NCBI GenBank assembly: GCA_028015205.1
Contig: CM051516.1
Span: 37,028,230 to 37,092,229 of the forward strand
DNA from: Mytilisepta virgata
Taxonomy: Eukaryota > Mollusca > Bivalvia > Mytilida > Mytilidae
Reading direction: 5' to 3'
DNA: 64,000 nucleotides
Shown: positions 54,648 through 64,000 of the stretch, piece by piece
Layout of the letters: every line of letters starts with the position of its first letter
How positions within the stretch are numbered: the stretch's first letter is position 1
Position numbers and translations under genes: made by a program
The notes under the pieces: generated by a model
What the model was told of the DNA's origin: nothing
Database searches by the model: none
The model's input: only the letters and a program-made list of their open reading frames with translations

Positions 54648-57150
54648 GTCGTCTGCGTCGTCGTCCGTCGTCTGCGGCGTCGTCCGAAGACATTTGGTTT
54701 TCGCACTATAACTTTAGTATAAGTTAATAGAAATCTATGAAATTTAAACACAAGGTTTATGACCACAAAAGGAAGGTTGGGATTGATTTTGGGAGTTTTG
54801 GTCCCAACAGTTTAAGAATCAGGGGCCAAAAAAGGGCCCAATAAGCATTTTTCTAGGTTTTCGCACAATAACTCTAGTATAAGTAAATAGAAATCTATGA
54901 AATTTTAACACAAGGTTTATGACCACAAAAGGAAGGTTGGGATTGTTTTTGGGAGTTTTGGTCCCAACAGTTTAGGAATTAGGGGCTAAAAAAGGGCCAA
55001 AATAAGCATTTTTCTTGCTTTTTGCACAATAACTTTAGTATAAGTAAATAGAAATCTATGAAATTTAAACACAAGGTTTATGACCACAAAAGGAAGGTTG
55101 GGATTGATTTTTGGAGTTTTGGTCCCAACAGTTTAGGAATTAGGGGCCAAAAGGGTCCAAAATTAAACTTTGTTTGATTTCATTGAAAATTTAACTATTG
55201 GGGTTCTTTGATATTCCGAATCTAACCGTGCATTTAGGATCTTAATTTTTGGTCCCGTTTTCAAATTGGTCTACATTAAGGTCCAAAGGGTCTAAAATTA
55301 AACTTAGTTTGATTTTAACAAAAATTGAATTCTTTGGGTTCTTTGATATGCTGAATCTAAACATGTACTTAGTTTTTTTATTATGGGCCCAGTTTTCAAG
55401 TTGGTCCAAATCGGGGTCCAAAATTAAACTTTGTTTGATTTCATCAATAATAGAACTATTGGGGTTCTTTGATATGCCGAATCTAACCGTGCATTTAGAT
55501 TCTTAATTTTTGGTCCCGTTTTCAAATTGGTCTACATTAAGGTCCAAAGGGTCCAAAATTAAACTTAGTTTGATTTTAACAAAAATTGAATTTTTTGGGT
55601 TCTTTGATATGCTGAATCTAAACATGTACTTAGTTTTTTTATTATGGGCCCAGTTTTCAAGTTGGTCCAAATCGGGGTCCAAAATTAAACTTTGTTTGAT
55701 TTCATCGAAAATTGAACTATTGGGGTTCTTTGATATGCCGAATCTAACCGTGCATTTAGATTCTTAATTTTTGGTCCCGTTTTCAAATTGGTCTACATTA
55801 AGGTCCAAAGGGTCCAAAATTAAACTTAGTTCGATTTTAACAAAAATTGAATTCTTGGGGTTCTTTGATATGCTGAATCTAAACATGTACTTAGTTTTTT
55901 TATTATGGGCCCAGTTTTCAAGTTGGTCCAAATCGGGGTCCAAAATTAAAGCTAAAAAGGGGGTAAATTTTTATTTTTTTTTTTTTGGGGGGGGGGGGGG
56001 GGGGGCAATTCTCCACAGCATATTGTATTACACAAAAGCAAAAAATTGAATATAAATTCAAATCATATGACCAATTCTAAGTTCTTTATTTCAGTTATTC
56101 AGTGTCAGAAACCTATTATGTGTCAAATATTTGAAGAAATTTTCAATTGCACAGTATTGCGCAATAGCAAGAAATTGATATGTGTGCCCTGTTATCAAAA
56201 CTTTATTATTAACAAATTCCATTGGAAATTTGCCAATATAAAATGTGCTGATGAAGCTTTTTTGTTTATCTTATCTAAACTGCTTTTAATATGTATATTT
56301 AAAATTTGCCATCCATGACTATGATGTCATTTTCTATTTTAATATGTTATGGTGTATTTAAATGGGCTGTTATGGTTGCAAAGTATAAAGAAATGGGGGG
56401 GGGGGGGGGGGTTGAAAACAAAATTTGGGGGGGGGGGGGGGTAAATGAGAAATTGGGGAGGGGGTAATTTTTTCTCATTTCATATTTCATAAATTAAAAA
56501 GAAAATTTCAAATTTTTTTTAGCAAAAAAAAGGGGGGGTTACAATAAATTTTATTGTTTTTTGTTTTTTTTGGGGGAGGGGGGTCAATGTGCAACTTCAT
56601 AGTGTATTGCACAAAAGCTAAAAAAAGGGGTAAATTAAATTATTATTTTTTTTTTGGGGGGGGGGGGCAATTCTGCACAGCATATTATATTGCACAAGAA
56701 GCAAAAAATTGAATATAAATTGAAATCATATGACCAATTCTAAGTTCTTTGATTTCAGTTATTCTGTGTCAGAAACCTATTATGTGTCAAATATTTCAAG
56801 AAATTTTCAATTGCACAGTATTGTGCAATAGCAAGAAATCTTCAATTGCACAGTATTGCGCAATAGCAAGAAATTGATATGTGTACCCAATTTTAAATTT
56901 TAAATTGGTTATTTCTGATTTATATATAAAAACAAATAATACTGATATGGTTTGAATAGGTAAATTAAAAATTTTTAAGTTCTTAGACAACATTCATTCT
57001 GTGTCAGAAACCTATGCTGTGTCAAATATTTATTCACAATCCAAATTCAGTATTGTATCAAGCTTGAATGTTGTGTTCATAATTGCCCCAACTATTCAGG
57101 GTTCGACATCTGCGGTCGTATCTAGCTGCGCCCAGCGGAGCATTTTATTC
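54568..57150. repeat. Large dispersed element with two kinds of tandem core
   Basis: The left end is the palindrome TATACGACCGC...GCGGTCGTATA (54568-54598) and the right end region repeats GCGGTCGTATCTAGCTGCGCCC (57112-57133). A (GTC)n run follows at 54615-54680. Core 1 (54690-55190): three units of about 161 bp with GAAATCTATGAAATTTAAAC and GACCACAAAAGGAAGGTTGG. Core 2 (55230-55945): about 2.8 units of exactly 261 bp with GGTCCCGTTTTCAAATTGG. The right part has long G runs and a duplicated segment with TTTCAATTGCACAGTATTGCGC. Because 261 is divisible by three, the same 85-codon ORF appears three times; it has no recognisable domain. Confidence 0.75.
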
Positions 57151-57579
57151 AAACAAGGAAACTGAATAAATAGTAGGGTCAACGATAGCACGGACACAGA
57201 AACAACAAACGAAACTGAAAATAACAAAACATTCAAGTGCAAGGAAGAGGAAAAATATGTATATATTATCAGGTTTTCTGCAAACGTATATCGTAAAATA
57301 TCAGCCGTGAGACACAATGTGAAGCTTTTCGGCGAGTAAGTGTAGCGAACGAGCTAAAAAGCTTCATTTTGTGTCGAGCGGCTTACATTTTACAACACTT
57401 GTTTAAAGAAAACTTGATGATAAATTTATCGTATTGTTAATTAACAATCTTAATGGAATTTCTTACTTTTCAATGGTCATCCGCCTATAACCGGATGTTT
57501 TACTGATATATTCGGGTCAACGTTGGGTCATACATTATGACATCGCTTATATATTCGGGTCAGCTCATAATAGGGTAGG
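57151..57579. other. Spacer, nothing firm
   Basis: Contains TATATTCGGGTCA at about 57508 and again near 57550, and CACAATGTGAAGCTTTT...AAAAGCTTCATTTTGTG (57313-57376), an inverted repeat of about 17 bp. No gene is supported. Confidence 0.4.
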
Positions 57580-57840
57580 GTCAACAGTCCCGAAATACGG
57601 GAAATTCTGAAGGCGTCAGCAGGTCGATATAGGCATGGGGAAATACGATAAACCTAAGGGGCAAACAAAAAAAAAACGCCATTAGACAGACAAACCCAGG
57701 AAAACAAATAAACAACCACAAGCACAACAAATAAACACTAAAAACTCCTATAAAAACCAAGAATGACCTCAGGTTCTCCTGAAGGGTAAGCAGTTCCAGC
57801 TCCGCATACGGGACCAATCGTGAAGTTCAACAAAGTCTAT
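57580..57840 (-). repeat. Dispersed repeat, GGAGCAGGAACTGCTTACCC family, minus orientation
   Basis: The reverse complement matches 45530-45770 over most of its length (GAACTTCA, CGGAGC.GGAACTGCTTACCC, TTTATTTG, GTGGTTG, CCTGGGTTTGTCTGTC). The 78-codon ORF here is repeat-derived. Confidence 0.7.
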
Positions 57841-58029
57841 CCGGCGATATTCACAAATCGGTGGAGTTACATGAAATAATACCACAGTGGGAATAGGTAT
57901 TGGCACACTATAACGGTAAATCAATTCGTGATGACGGCCGTAATTCTTTTTAAAGTGATGACATCAACTTATCCCTGATAAAATCCTGGTTAAGCAGCTT
58001 TTGTGACAGTATATCGTCTTTGTCGAAAG

Positions 58030-59400
58030 TCAGGCATGCCCTTGAATATGGGATAAGCGGAGATGCAGGCGATGCTGTATAAGGCTACTCAAGAAGGAAC
58101 AGTGTTAACAATAGGAAAGTTGAGGTCATCACGTTTTGTCAGAAACTTTTGTCTTCAAATTTCCCTCATAGTCCATTCAAGAAACAAATATAAATACGAA
58201 GCGGACTTCGATGTATCTGCAGTACCCTTAATTTCAAGCTCACTGGGGTATGATAAATGTAGAAAGTCTTGGAATTTGTCGTTATTTAACGACAACACGT
58301 CATCTATACTACGAAAAGTGAAATTAAAGGAATGGGCTAGTTTCTTTTTGTTTTGTAGCCTTTCAATGTGATTTTAAAACCAAATGGAAGTCCAGTTTTC
58401 TCAGACACAAAATGATACATGTTTATAACTTATTTTCGTTTGGCAGATTCCAGCTGTGTCAATTGGCGGAGTTAACCGAGGCGTGCTGACTTTTTAGCTC
58501 GACACACGATACATCATCGAGTACCTCAAGCAGAAAGCGAGTTCCAGTTCCCAAGAGACAAACAGTTACGTGTAGCAGTATCATCTTAGATAGTTGCAGT
58601 GATGGAATACAACTTCAGGCCACAGTAGAGACCATGGTTTTTCCAGAAGCATCAGATTCAAGCGTGCGCCAGATGCGATAATCGGCATAAACATTCATTC
58701 TGTTTCGCAATAAGAAGCAGTGTTTTAAGTGTCACCACATCGGACATTATGACAGAATGTGTGTTTTTCGTCCCGTTCATGAAGTTAAAGAGTGCAAAAC
58801 ACAGTCAAAACCGAAATCAAAATCGCAAAAAGATCGAGATGTAAGAAGAATAAAGGAATATTTTGACTCAAAATCATTAACACGTAGTTTGCCGTTTGCC
58901 AACTTACGAAATTCGTCATTCAAACGTTGTTTTGATTCTTCTAGCGCAATGAAATGTAAACTAGCTAGCATTAAAAAGAAAATTTCAACAGAACAGAATA
59001 AAAATGTGAATCAGACAGAAGAGATCACTATCTTAAAGGAATAACTACTTCAGTAACAAAGTGTTTCAGCTGAAAATTAAAATTTCCGTACATATGTTCT
59101 TCTTTTACAAGGCGCCCAGAAAAGACAATCCCTTAATATAGACAACTGTCCTGATCACATAAAGAAAATAAAGGATTTAGAATTAGATCTCAAAGGAAAA
59201 ATTAATCTCATAGACGACATGTAACAAAAATTCAGTAAAATTTCTACAGAGGAAAGACATTTGAATCATGAAAATTCTATTCTACATTAAAATGGACGAA
59301 TGTTTTAAACAAATTCAGGAATTAAATGTAAAATTGAAGTCTTCCCGAGGGCGAAAAAGAACAATTGCGATCATCTCTTAATCGAAGGACCGTAAAGCAG
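58030..59400 (+). pseudogene. Decayed gene with a CCHC zinc knuckle and coiled coil
   Basis: Near 58705-58760 one frame reads FRNKKQCFKCHHIGHYDRMC, a classic CX2CX4HX4C knuckle. It is followed by a basic stretch (KSKSQKDRDVRRIKEYFDSK) to a stop at 59042-59044, then lysine/glutamate-rich heptad-like sequence with stops (KKIKDLELDLKGKINLIDDM). An upstream open segment (58063-58371) has no recognised domain and is in another frame. Knuckle plus coiled coil suggests a gag-like or LINE ORF1-type protein, or a retrocopied nucleic-acid-binding protein. Frameshifts and stops indicate it is dead. No reverse transcriptase is found next to it. Confidence 0.5.
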
Positions 59401-59749
59401 AATCAGATCAGAAATTTTTATACCCAGTTGGATATTTTCGTTGAATATATCCGAAGCACGGGGTCGTACTTCAGAGGGAGAAGAGGGATGTTGTCGCAGT
59501 GAAACAAAATGGACAACATTTTAATTTCAACTTTTAGGACATTGTTTGATGAAAATTATGTAAAATCATTGTATATTGCAATTTCAATATTTCACTAAGG
59601 GATTTTGTTAATGTTTTATTTTTAGATGTTTGAAAAGGTTTAATTCAAGTGTGAAAGATTAAGCTTATCCATTTCGTGTTTCGATTTGTTTATTATAGTT
59701 TGAACCATTTCACTTCAATTTATCTATTATTCCTATATTTTTAATTCTA

Positions 59750-60120
59750 TAAATGCGTCTTTATATACTATTGTTAATTAGAGGAATCTTTGTACAGGAC
59801 CTCACAAACATCATTTGTATTAACTTACAAATCATTTGTACTTGTAGTTTCAGAGGAGATGTTTTTTTAAGTTTCAGCCAATCAGAAACAAGAATTGCCA
59901 ATGGCGGCCATGTTTTTCGTCCAATCAAAATGAAATGAGGAATTTTCATAGAGGACCTATTGTACATCATTCCTGCAAAGTTTGGTTCCAATTGGCACAG
60001 CAGTATCAGAGGAATAGATCAAAAGCTGAAATTTTAACAACGACGAAGACGACAATGACGGCGACGGACGGACGACGGACCCAAAGTGATGGCAATAGCT
60101 TACAAGTATTGATCATTAGA
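59750..60120 (-). repeat. Dispersed element fragment, minus orientation
   Basis: The reverse complement reads AGCTATTGCCATCACTTTGG, GTCCGTCGTCCGTCC, GTCGTCTTCGTCG, then CCAATTGGAACCAAACTTTG and GCCATTGGCAATTC. This is the left half of the family at 18266-19515. It ends about 600 bp before the recombinase gene. Confidence 0.6.
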
Positions 60121-60726
60121 TTTCAGGAAATAAGTTGCCTTATAATTCTAAGCATTAGCTTACATTGTGTATTGCCTAGTCATTCATTCAATGATAAATG
60201 CTTAATTTTACCTTTTTTCGCCAACACTCTCGTTACTCGAACTCTTATGTTAAAGTAACGGTATAGATTTTGGATGTAAATGCATTGCTTCCGATGATTC
60301 CAGGAAATGTGTTGGAAAAATACCAGTTCAGGTGTATATTTAAAAAAAAATGAAATGATAATGATATCATGAAAATGTAAGAAGTCATTATTTACCTGAC
60401 CACATCAAAACAAGTATTATTATAATTCTTTATTCGGGTAGAAAGTATGTAATGCGATTTTATTTTCATACAAAGTAAAAAAAAGTACTCAACATATATG
60501 ATTATATTACATATGGTTAATAATTCTTACATTTTCATTGGATTATTTGGTCATGTGATTTTAAGGATATTTAGTATATTTCTTTACTTTAAAAATCAAA
60601 ACGGTGCCTTTTTGGTATATTGACGCTATGTTTCTATTTTTACCTATATTGACGCTATGTTACTAAATTTAGATCCGGATATTCGTCCGTTCCGGGCATA
60701 TTTTATACATGTCGTTGTAAACAAAT
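60121..60726. promoter_or_regulatory. Upstream region of the tyrosine recombinase gene
   Basis: AT-rich, with TATTGACGCTATGTT repeated at about 60619 and 60648, a GC-richer stretch GATCCGGATATTCGTCCGTTCC (60671-60692), and the start context AAATATGGCGG. No clear TATA box at a fixed distance was chosen. It is the likely promoter by position only. Confidence 0.35.
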
Positions 60727-62915
60727 ATGGCGGAAGGAGATCGGCAGCAGACGACAAAAAGAAAATTTGTAAATTTAAGTGACGATGACATCAAAAATAT
60801 TGTAGAAAATGCTGATTCTGCAAACACCAAAAAGGCTACAAAGCAAGCAGTCAAATTATTTAAAGAGTACTTAACAGAAAATGAACTAAATCCTGACTTT
60901 GAAACTTACGATGTTGAGACCCTTGACAAAACTCTTACTAATTTCTATGCAGAAGCACGAGATAAAAACGGAGAGATGTACAAAAAAACTACACTTATGT
61001 CTTATCGACAAGGTATTCAAAGGCATCTAGATAGTGTAAAGGAAAATAAAATTGATATTGTCAAGGGAAAAGATTTTACAACGTCCGCAAAAGTGTTTGG
61101 TGGAGTGGTGAAGCAGTTAAAAAGGGAAGGGAAAGCTTCCGTAGACCATACCCAGTTTATTTGTGACACAGATTTACAAATCTTGTTCTCATACTTGGAT
61201 TCATGGAGAAGTTCTGATTCAGCACAAGTGTTGCAGCACAAGGTATTTTCATTTTAATTTTTATTTCAGACAGGCCAGGCTTTTTCTCATGAAAAATGCA
61301 CATACATTGTACATGTATCATAATTTGTATGCTTTAAGACAAGTATCACAGTGCAAGTATACGTACTTGATTGTCTAGATTTCATATAAAGCATCTTGTA
61401 GTTGTTCATTGTGCTAGCCATATGGATATTTTATACCCCTCCTTACACATGCTTAACTATTCTAGTGCACGATACAATGTTTAAGTGTTTTTTTAAGAAA
61501 AAAAATGTTTTTTAAATAACCATGTAAATACTAGTATAAAATGATATGTTGCTTTGTTTTTGTATTTTAATACTATCAGAAAAAAAACACTTTGTTTTTG
61601 CAGGTTTTTGTAGATTTAATGCTGCATTTTGGTAGGAGGGGTCGTGAAAACCTCAGAGATCTCAAGAGAGATGATTTTGCTGTCACTAGAGATGGGTCAG
61701 GGGCACTGTATGCTTACAAAGTCAAGGACGAACTCACAAAAAATCACCAAGCAGATGACGCAAAAAGTGAGGGTCGGATGTATGAAATAAAAGGTATGTA
61801 TTTATAACAAAATATATTATGCATTTGTAAATGGTTTTATAATGTAATTTCCAGAAGTTACACTGTTTGACATATGAGCCGGTATCTACATGTATCTGTA
61901 ATATGTAATATACATGCAGCACAATTCTTTTCTTTTTTTAACAAATATACTTTACCATAATCATCAAATTATTTTCTTTCAACTTTTGCCCAATAAAACC
62001 TGGTTTAACCCACAATTTCTGGCCTACATGTATCATTGCGTTCTTCAATTTCTTTGTGTCTTTGTTTTGTTTACTTACTTACATTCTTAAAATAGACACT
62101 TTCATAGATTCAGGATTCTTGAGTTAAAAATATGAAAAAAAAATTAAACATTGTATTGATTTTGCTGTCACTTTATTTCAGAAAGTCCTCGTTGTCCAGT
62201 TCGCAGTTTAGTGGCTTATATAAAGAAACTAAATCCCAAATGCAAGTCTTTTTTTCAACAAGCTAGGAAAGAACCAAAGGATGGGATTTATTTCAACAAT
62301 ATTGCACTTGGTCATAACTTCCTAGGTTCCATGATGAAAAAAATATCTGAGGCTGCTAAATTGTCAAAGGCATACACTAACCACTCCTTAAGAGCTACAA
62401 CAGTCCACGTTTTAGATGCAGCTCACTTTCCGAGTCGGCATATAATGTCCGTCACAGGCCACAAATCTGAAAACTCATTGAGAACATACAGTGGACAAAC
62501 AAGTGAAGAAACTAAAAGAAAAATGTCTGACACTTTAAACCACAAAACTAATGCCACTACTAGTAAAGTCTTGAAAACTACATCAACCTATGCTGCAGCC
62601 ACCAGTACTTCTGTTTCTTGCCTAAATGACAACATTGAATTAGTTACACTGACAAGTTCACAGGAACAAGTTTTACTACAAGATATTGGTGATGGGGATG
62701 GGGCTCAACTTCTAAATGATGGTCTCGATGATATTTTTAGCACCTTTGAACTACTTCCAGCTGAAGGGTCAACAACCAACGCACCTGTCAAAATGATGAG
62801 GGAACTAAATTCAACTACATGTATGAGGAACCCAATGATGCCGATGCCCAACTTGTATAACTGCTCTAATATAACATTCAATTTCAATTTTAACATGCCA
62901 AAAGAAGAAAAGTGA
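60727..62915 (+). CDS. Tyrosine recombinase-like protein (Crypton/ZMYM/KIAA1958 class), 3 exons, 479 aa
   Basis: Exons 60727-61242, 61604-61793 and 62182-62915 (stop TGA) join in frame with GT/AG borders, 480 codons in total. Tyrosine recombinases cut and rejoin DNA through a tyrosine; in animals the domain survives in Crypton transposons and in domesticated proteins such as ZMYM2-4, QRICH1 and KIAA1958. The N-terminal helical core-binding region (about 20-110) has TKKATKQAVKLFKEYL and LMSYRQGIQRHL. The catalytic set looks complete: R184 in GRRGREN, H303 and R306 in TNHSLRAT, H329 in GHKSENSL and Y338 in RTYSG. The C-terminal 130 residues are Thr/Ser/Asp-rich and end in NFNFNMPKEEK. No MYM or other zinc finger is seen. 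The first exon starts at a Kozak-like AAATATGG, and a poly(A) signal AATAAA is at 63145. Whether it is mobile or domesticated is open. Confidence 0.88.
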
Positions 62916-63144
62916 CTCATTATCAAAGTTTCATACTTTCAGTCTGACTTTTAAAATTTACGTTTTCAGTGTGATAAATTTCTATTTTCAGTGTTAATAT
63001 TTCATTTCTGACTTTAAAAAATATGAAATTGAATTATGTTCTTTTTTTGTCTCACATATGATATACATATACAAAAAGAATTGAAAATACAACAAAATCA
63101 TGAAAAAAACCTCAACTCTCGCACCAAGCCTAAAAAACAGAAAC

Positions 63145-63150
63145 AATAAA
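63145..63150 (+). promoter_or_regulatory. Candidate poly(A) signal of the recombinase gene
   Basis: AATAAA lies 230 bases past the stop codon and just before two strong hairpins. Confidence 0.4.
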
Positions 63151-63206
63151 AAAGCAATTGATCAAATTCTAATTAAAAAAACTACATATGTAATATAACA
63201 ATGATG

Positions 63207-63369
63207 GACTTTTGACTCTGTCAATACATTATATATGGACCTGTTAGGAATATATTGACCTCGGACTTCGTCCTCGGTCAATATATGCCTAACAGGTCCA
63301 TATATAATGTATCGAGGTCAATATATTCCTAACAGGTCCATATATAATGTATTGACCTCGTCAAAAGTC
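63207..63369. repeat. Complex palindrome with three arm copies
   Basis: A 37-base unit (ATACATTATATATGGACCTG...) starting at 63224 occurs once forward and twice inverted (ending at about 63312 and 63353); the last copy is a perfect inverse. The whole is enclosed by GACTTTTGAC...GTCAAAAGTC. It can form alternative cruciforms or RNA stems. Confidence 0.85.
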
Positions 63370-63389
63370 TATAATTGATAAATAAACAT

Positions 63390-63550
63390 ACTGCCTTTAG
63401 TTGAGGGTGTTATGGTAGATTACCACACGAAGAAGTTGAGGGTGTTATAGTAGATTATCACACGAAGAAAAATATTACATGAGACGGAGTCGAGGGTGAT
63501 ATTTTTTCTTCGTGTGGTAATCTACCATAACACCCTCAACTAAAGGCAGT
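63390..63550. repeat. Perfect 45-bp-arm hairpin
   Basis: The arms at 63390-63434 and 63506-63550 are exact reverse complements over 45 bases (ACTGCCTTTAGTTGAGGGTG... and inverse). The left arm is followed by a second, slightly altered direct copy of its inner part (GTTGAGGGTGTTATAGTAGA), so the loop is not random. No clear target duplication. Confidence 0.88.
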
Positions 63551-63680
63551 CTTTTTTTTTATTATATTGAATGCCTTTGTCTCATCTGGATTAGTTGATG
63601 CGGAATAAACAATACTGTATCTCAATGAATTAACTGTATTTTAAGTCAACAATATAAAAGTCGTTAAGTATTGAATGTAG

Positions 63681-64000
63681 CCTATCAAATGTTTACACTA
63701 ATCACTGCATTCGTGCCACGTGTATTTCTATATTTGATGAAGCTGGAATAAGTGATCGTCGTATTTGTGGTATAAGTGGACAGAAATCAGTAGAAAGTTT
63801 AAAAATCTACAAGTCAAAATTAAGCGATAAGAAAAAGCGTTCCGTTTCTTCGTTGCTGTGTGAAAAACTCACAACAAACGAACGATCAGTTCTACCAACA
63901 GAATTTTCTGTTGAACATATATTGGAGGATGATGTCTGTACCGATCCGGCTATCCAAGACTTTTTGTCACCAAGCCAAGAAGACAGAGATCTTGGAGCTA
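63681..64000 (+). CDS. Second tyrosine recombinase C-terminus (partial, window edge)
   Basis: Open frame to the window end after an AATGTAG acceptor-like site. It reads LSNVYTNHCIRATCISIF, then GISGQKSVESLKIY, and continues into an acidic tail (HILEDDVCTDPAIQDF). This aligns with TNHSLRAT and GHKSENSLRTY of the gene just upstream, so it belongs to the same recombinase family. HxxR and the tyrosine are kept, but the second catalytic histidine is glutamine (GQKS instead of GHKS). No N-terminal exons are seen in the 765 bp between the two, so it is a 5'-truncated copy, a pseudogene without stops so far, or the 3' exon of a gene whose upstream exons were lost. Confidence 0.7.

Noticed and set aside
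54511..54766. Arginine- or threonine-rich ORFs on the minus strand
   Set aside because: They are translations of the (GTC)n trinucleotide run at the left of the dispersed element.
55249..56049. Three near-identical 85-92-codon ORFs
   Set aside because: They follow the exact 261-bp tandem period inside a dispersed element. No domain, signal peptide or splice continuation is seen.

Overview
The window looks like an AT-rich, intron-rich and very repeat-rich metazoan genome, most likely a marine bivalve close to mussels (Mytilus type). This rests on small phase-matched exons in long AT-rich introns, the abundance of the word ACATGTA, and many short elements with a core of tandem units about 145-160 bp long, a design known from bivalves. 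No long bacterial-style ORFs, rRNA, functional tRNA or CRISPR arrays are visible. The species call is inference.

Three spliced genes can be assembled by hand. (1) 19814-28943 (+): an 8-exon gene for a protein of about 368 aa with a C-terminal SH2 domain behind a helical region that resembles the EF-hand/SH2 part of Cbl or STAT. (2) 39157-47393 (+): a 6-exon gene for a 223-aa protein with an N-terminal hydrophobic anchor and a YccV/HspQ-like hemimethylated-DNA-binding-type domain. (3) 60727-62915 (+): a 3-exon gene for a 479-aa tyrosine recombinase of the Crypton/ZMYM/KIAA1958-like class with all catalytic residues. A second, divergent recombinase C-terminus (63681 to the window end) follows on the same strand.

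The rest is mostly mobile DNA. A complete Tc1-type DD34E transposon (12681-14203) has perfect 27-bp inverted ends, a TA duplication and an open 335-aa transposase. LINE reverse-transcriptase relics lie at 5344-7192 (split by a 1.2-kb insertion with an 8-bp target duplication), 25862-26385 and 30125-30589 (minus). Smaller elements with readable ends and target duplications include a Harbinger-type MITE (22901-23236), a Mutator-like 9-bp-TSD MITE (31779-32163) and a TA-flanked inverted-repeat element (1858-2794).

The most unusual structure is a group of foldback elements (27329-27906, 30596-31626, 33727-34778, plus a remnant near 33375-33452). They share the terminal sequence TATGGCAAGCC and have 5-6 bp target duplications, and they are filled with arrays of short palindromes repeated about every 21 bp. 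The palindrome differs completely between the two subfamilies. Perfect long hairpins (52293-52427, 63390-63550) and tRNA-like SINE heads add to the mobile or hairpin fraction.
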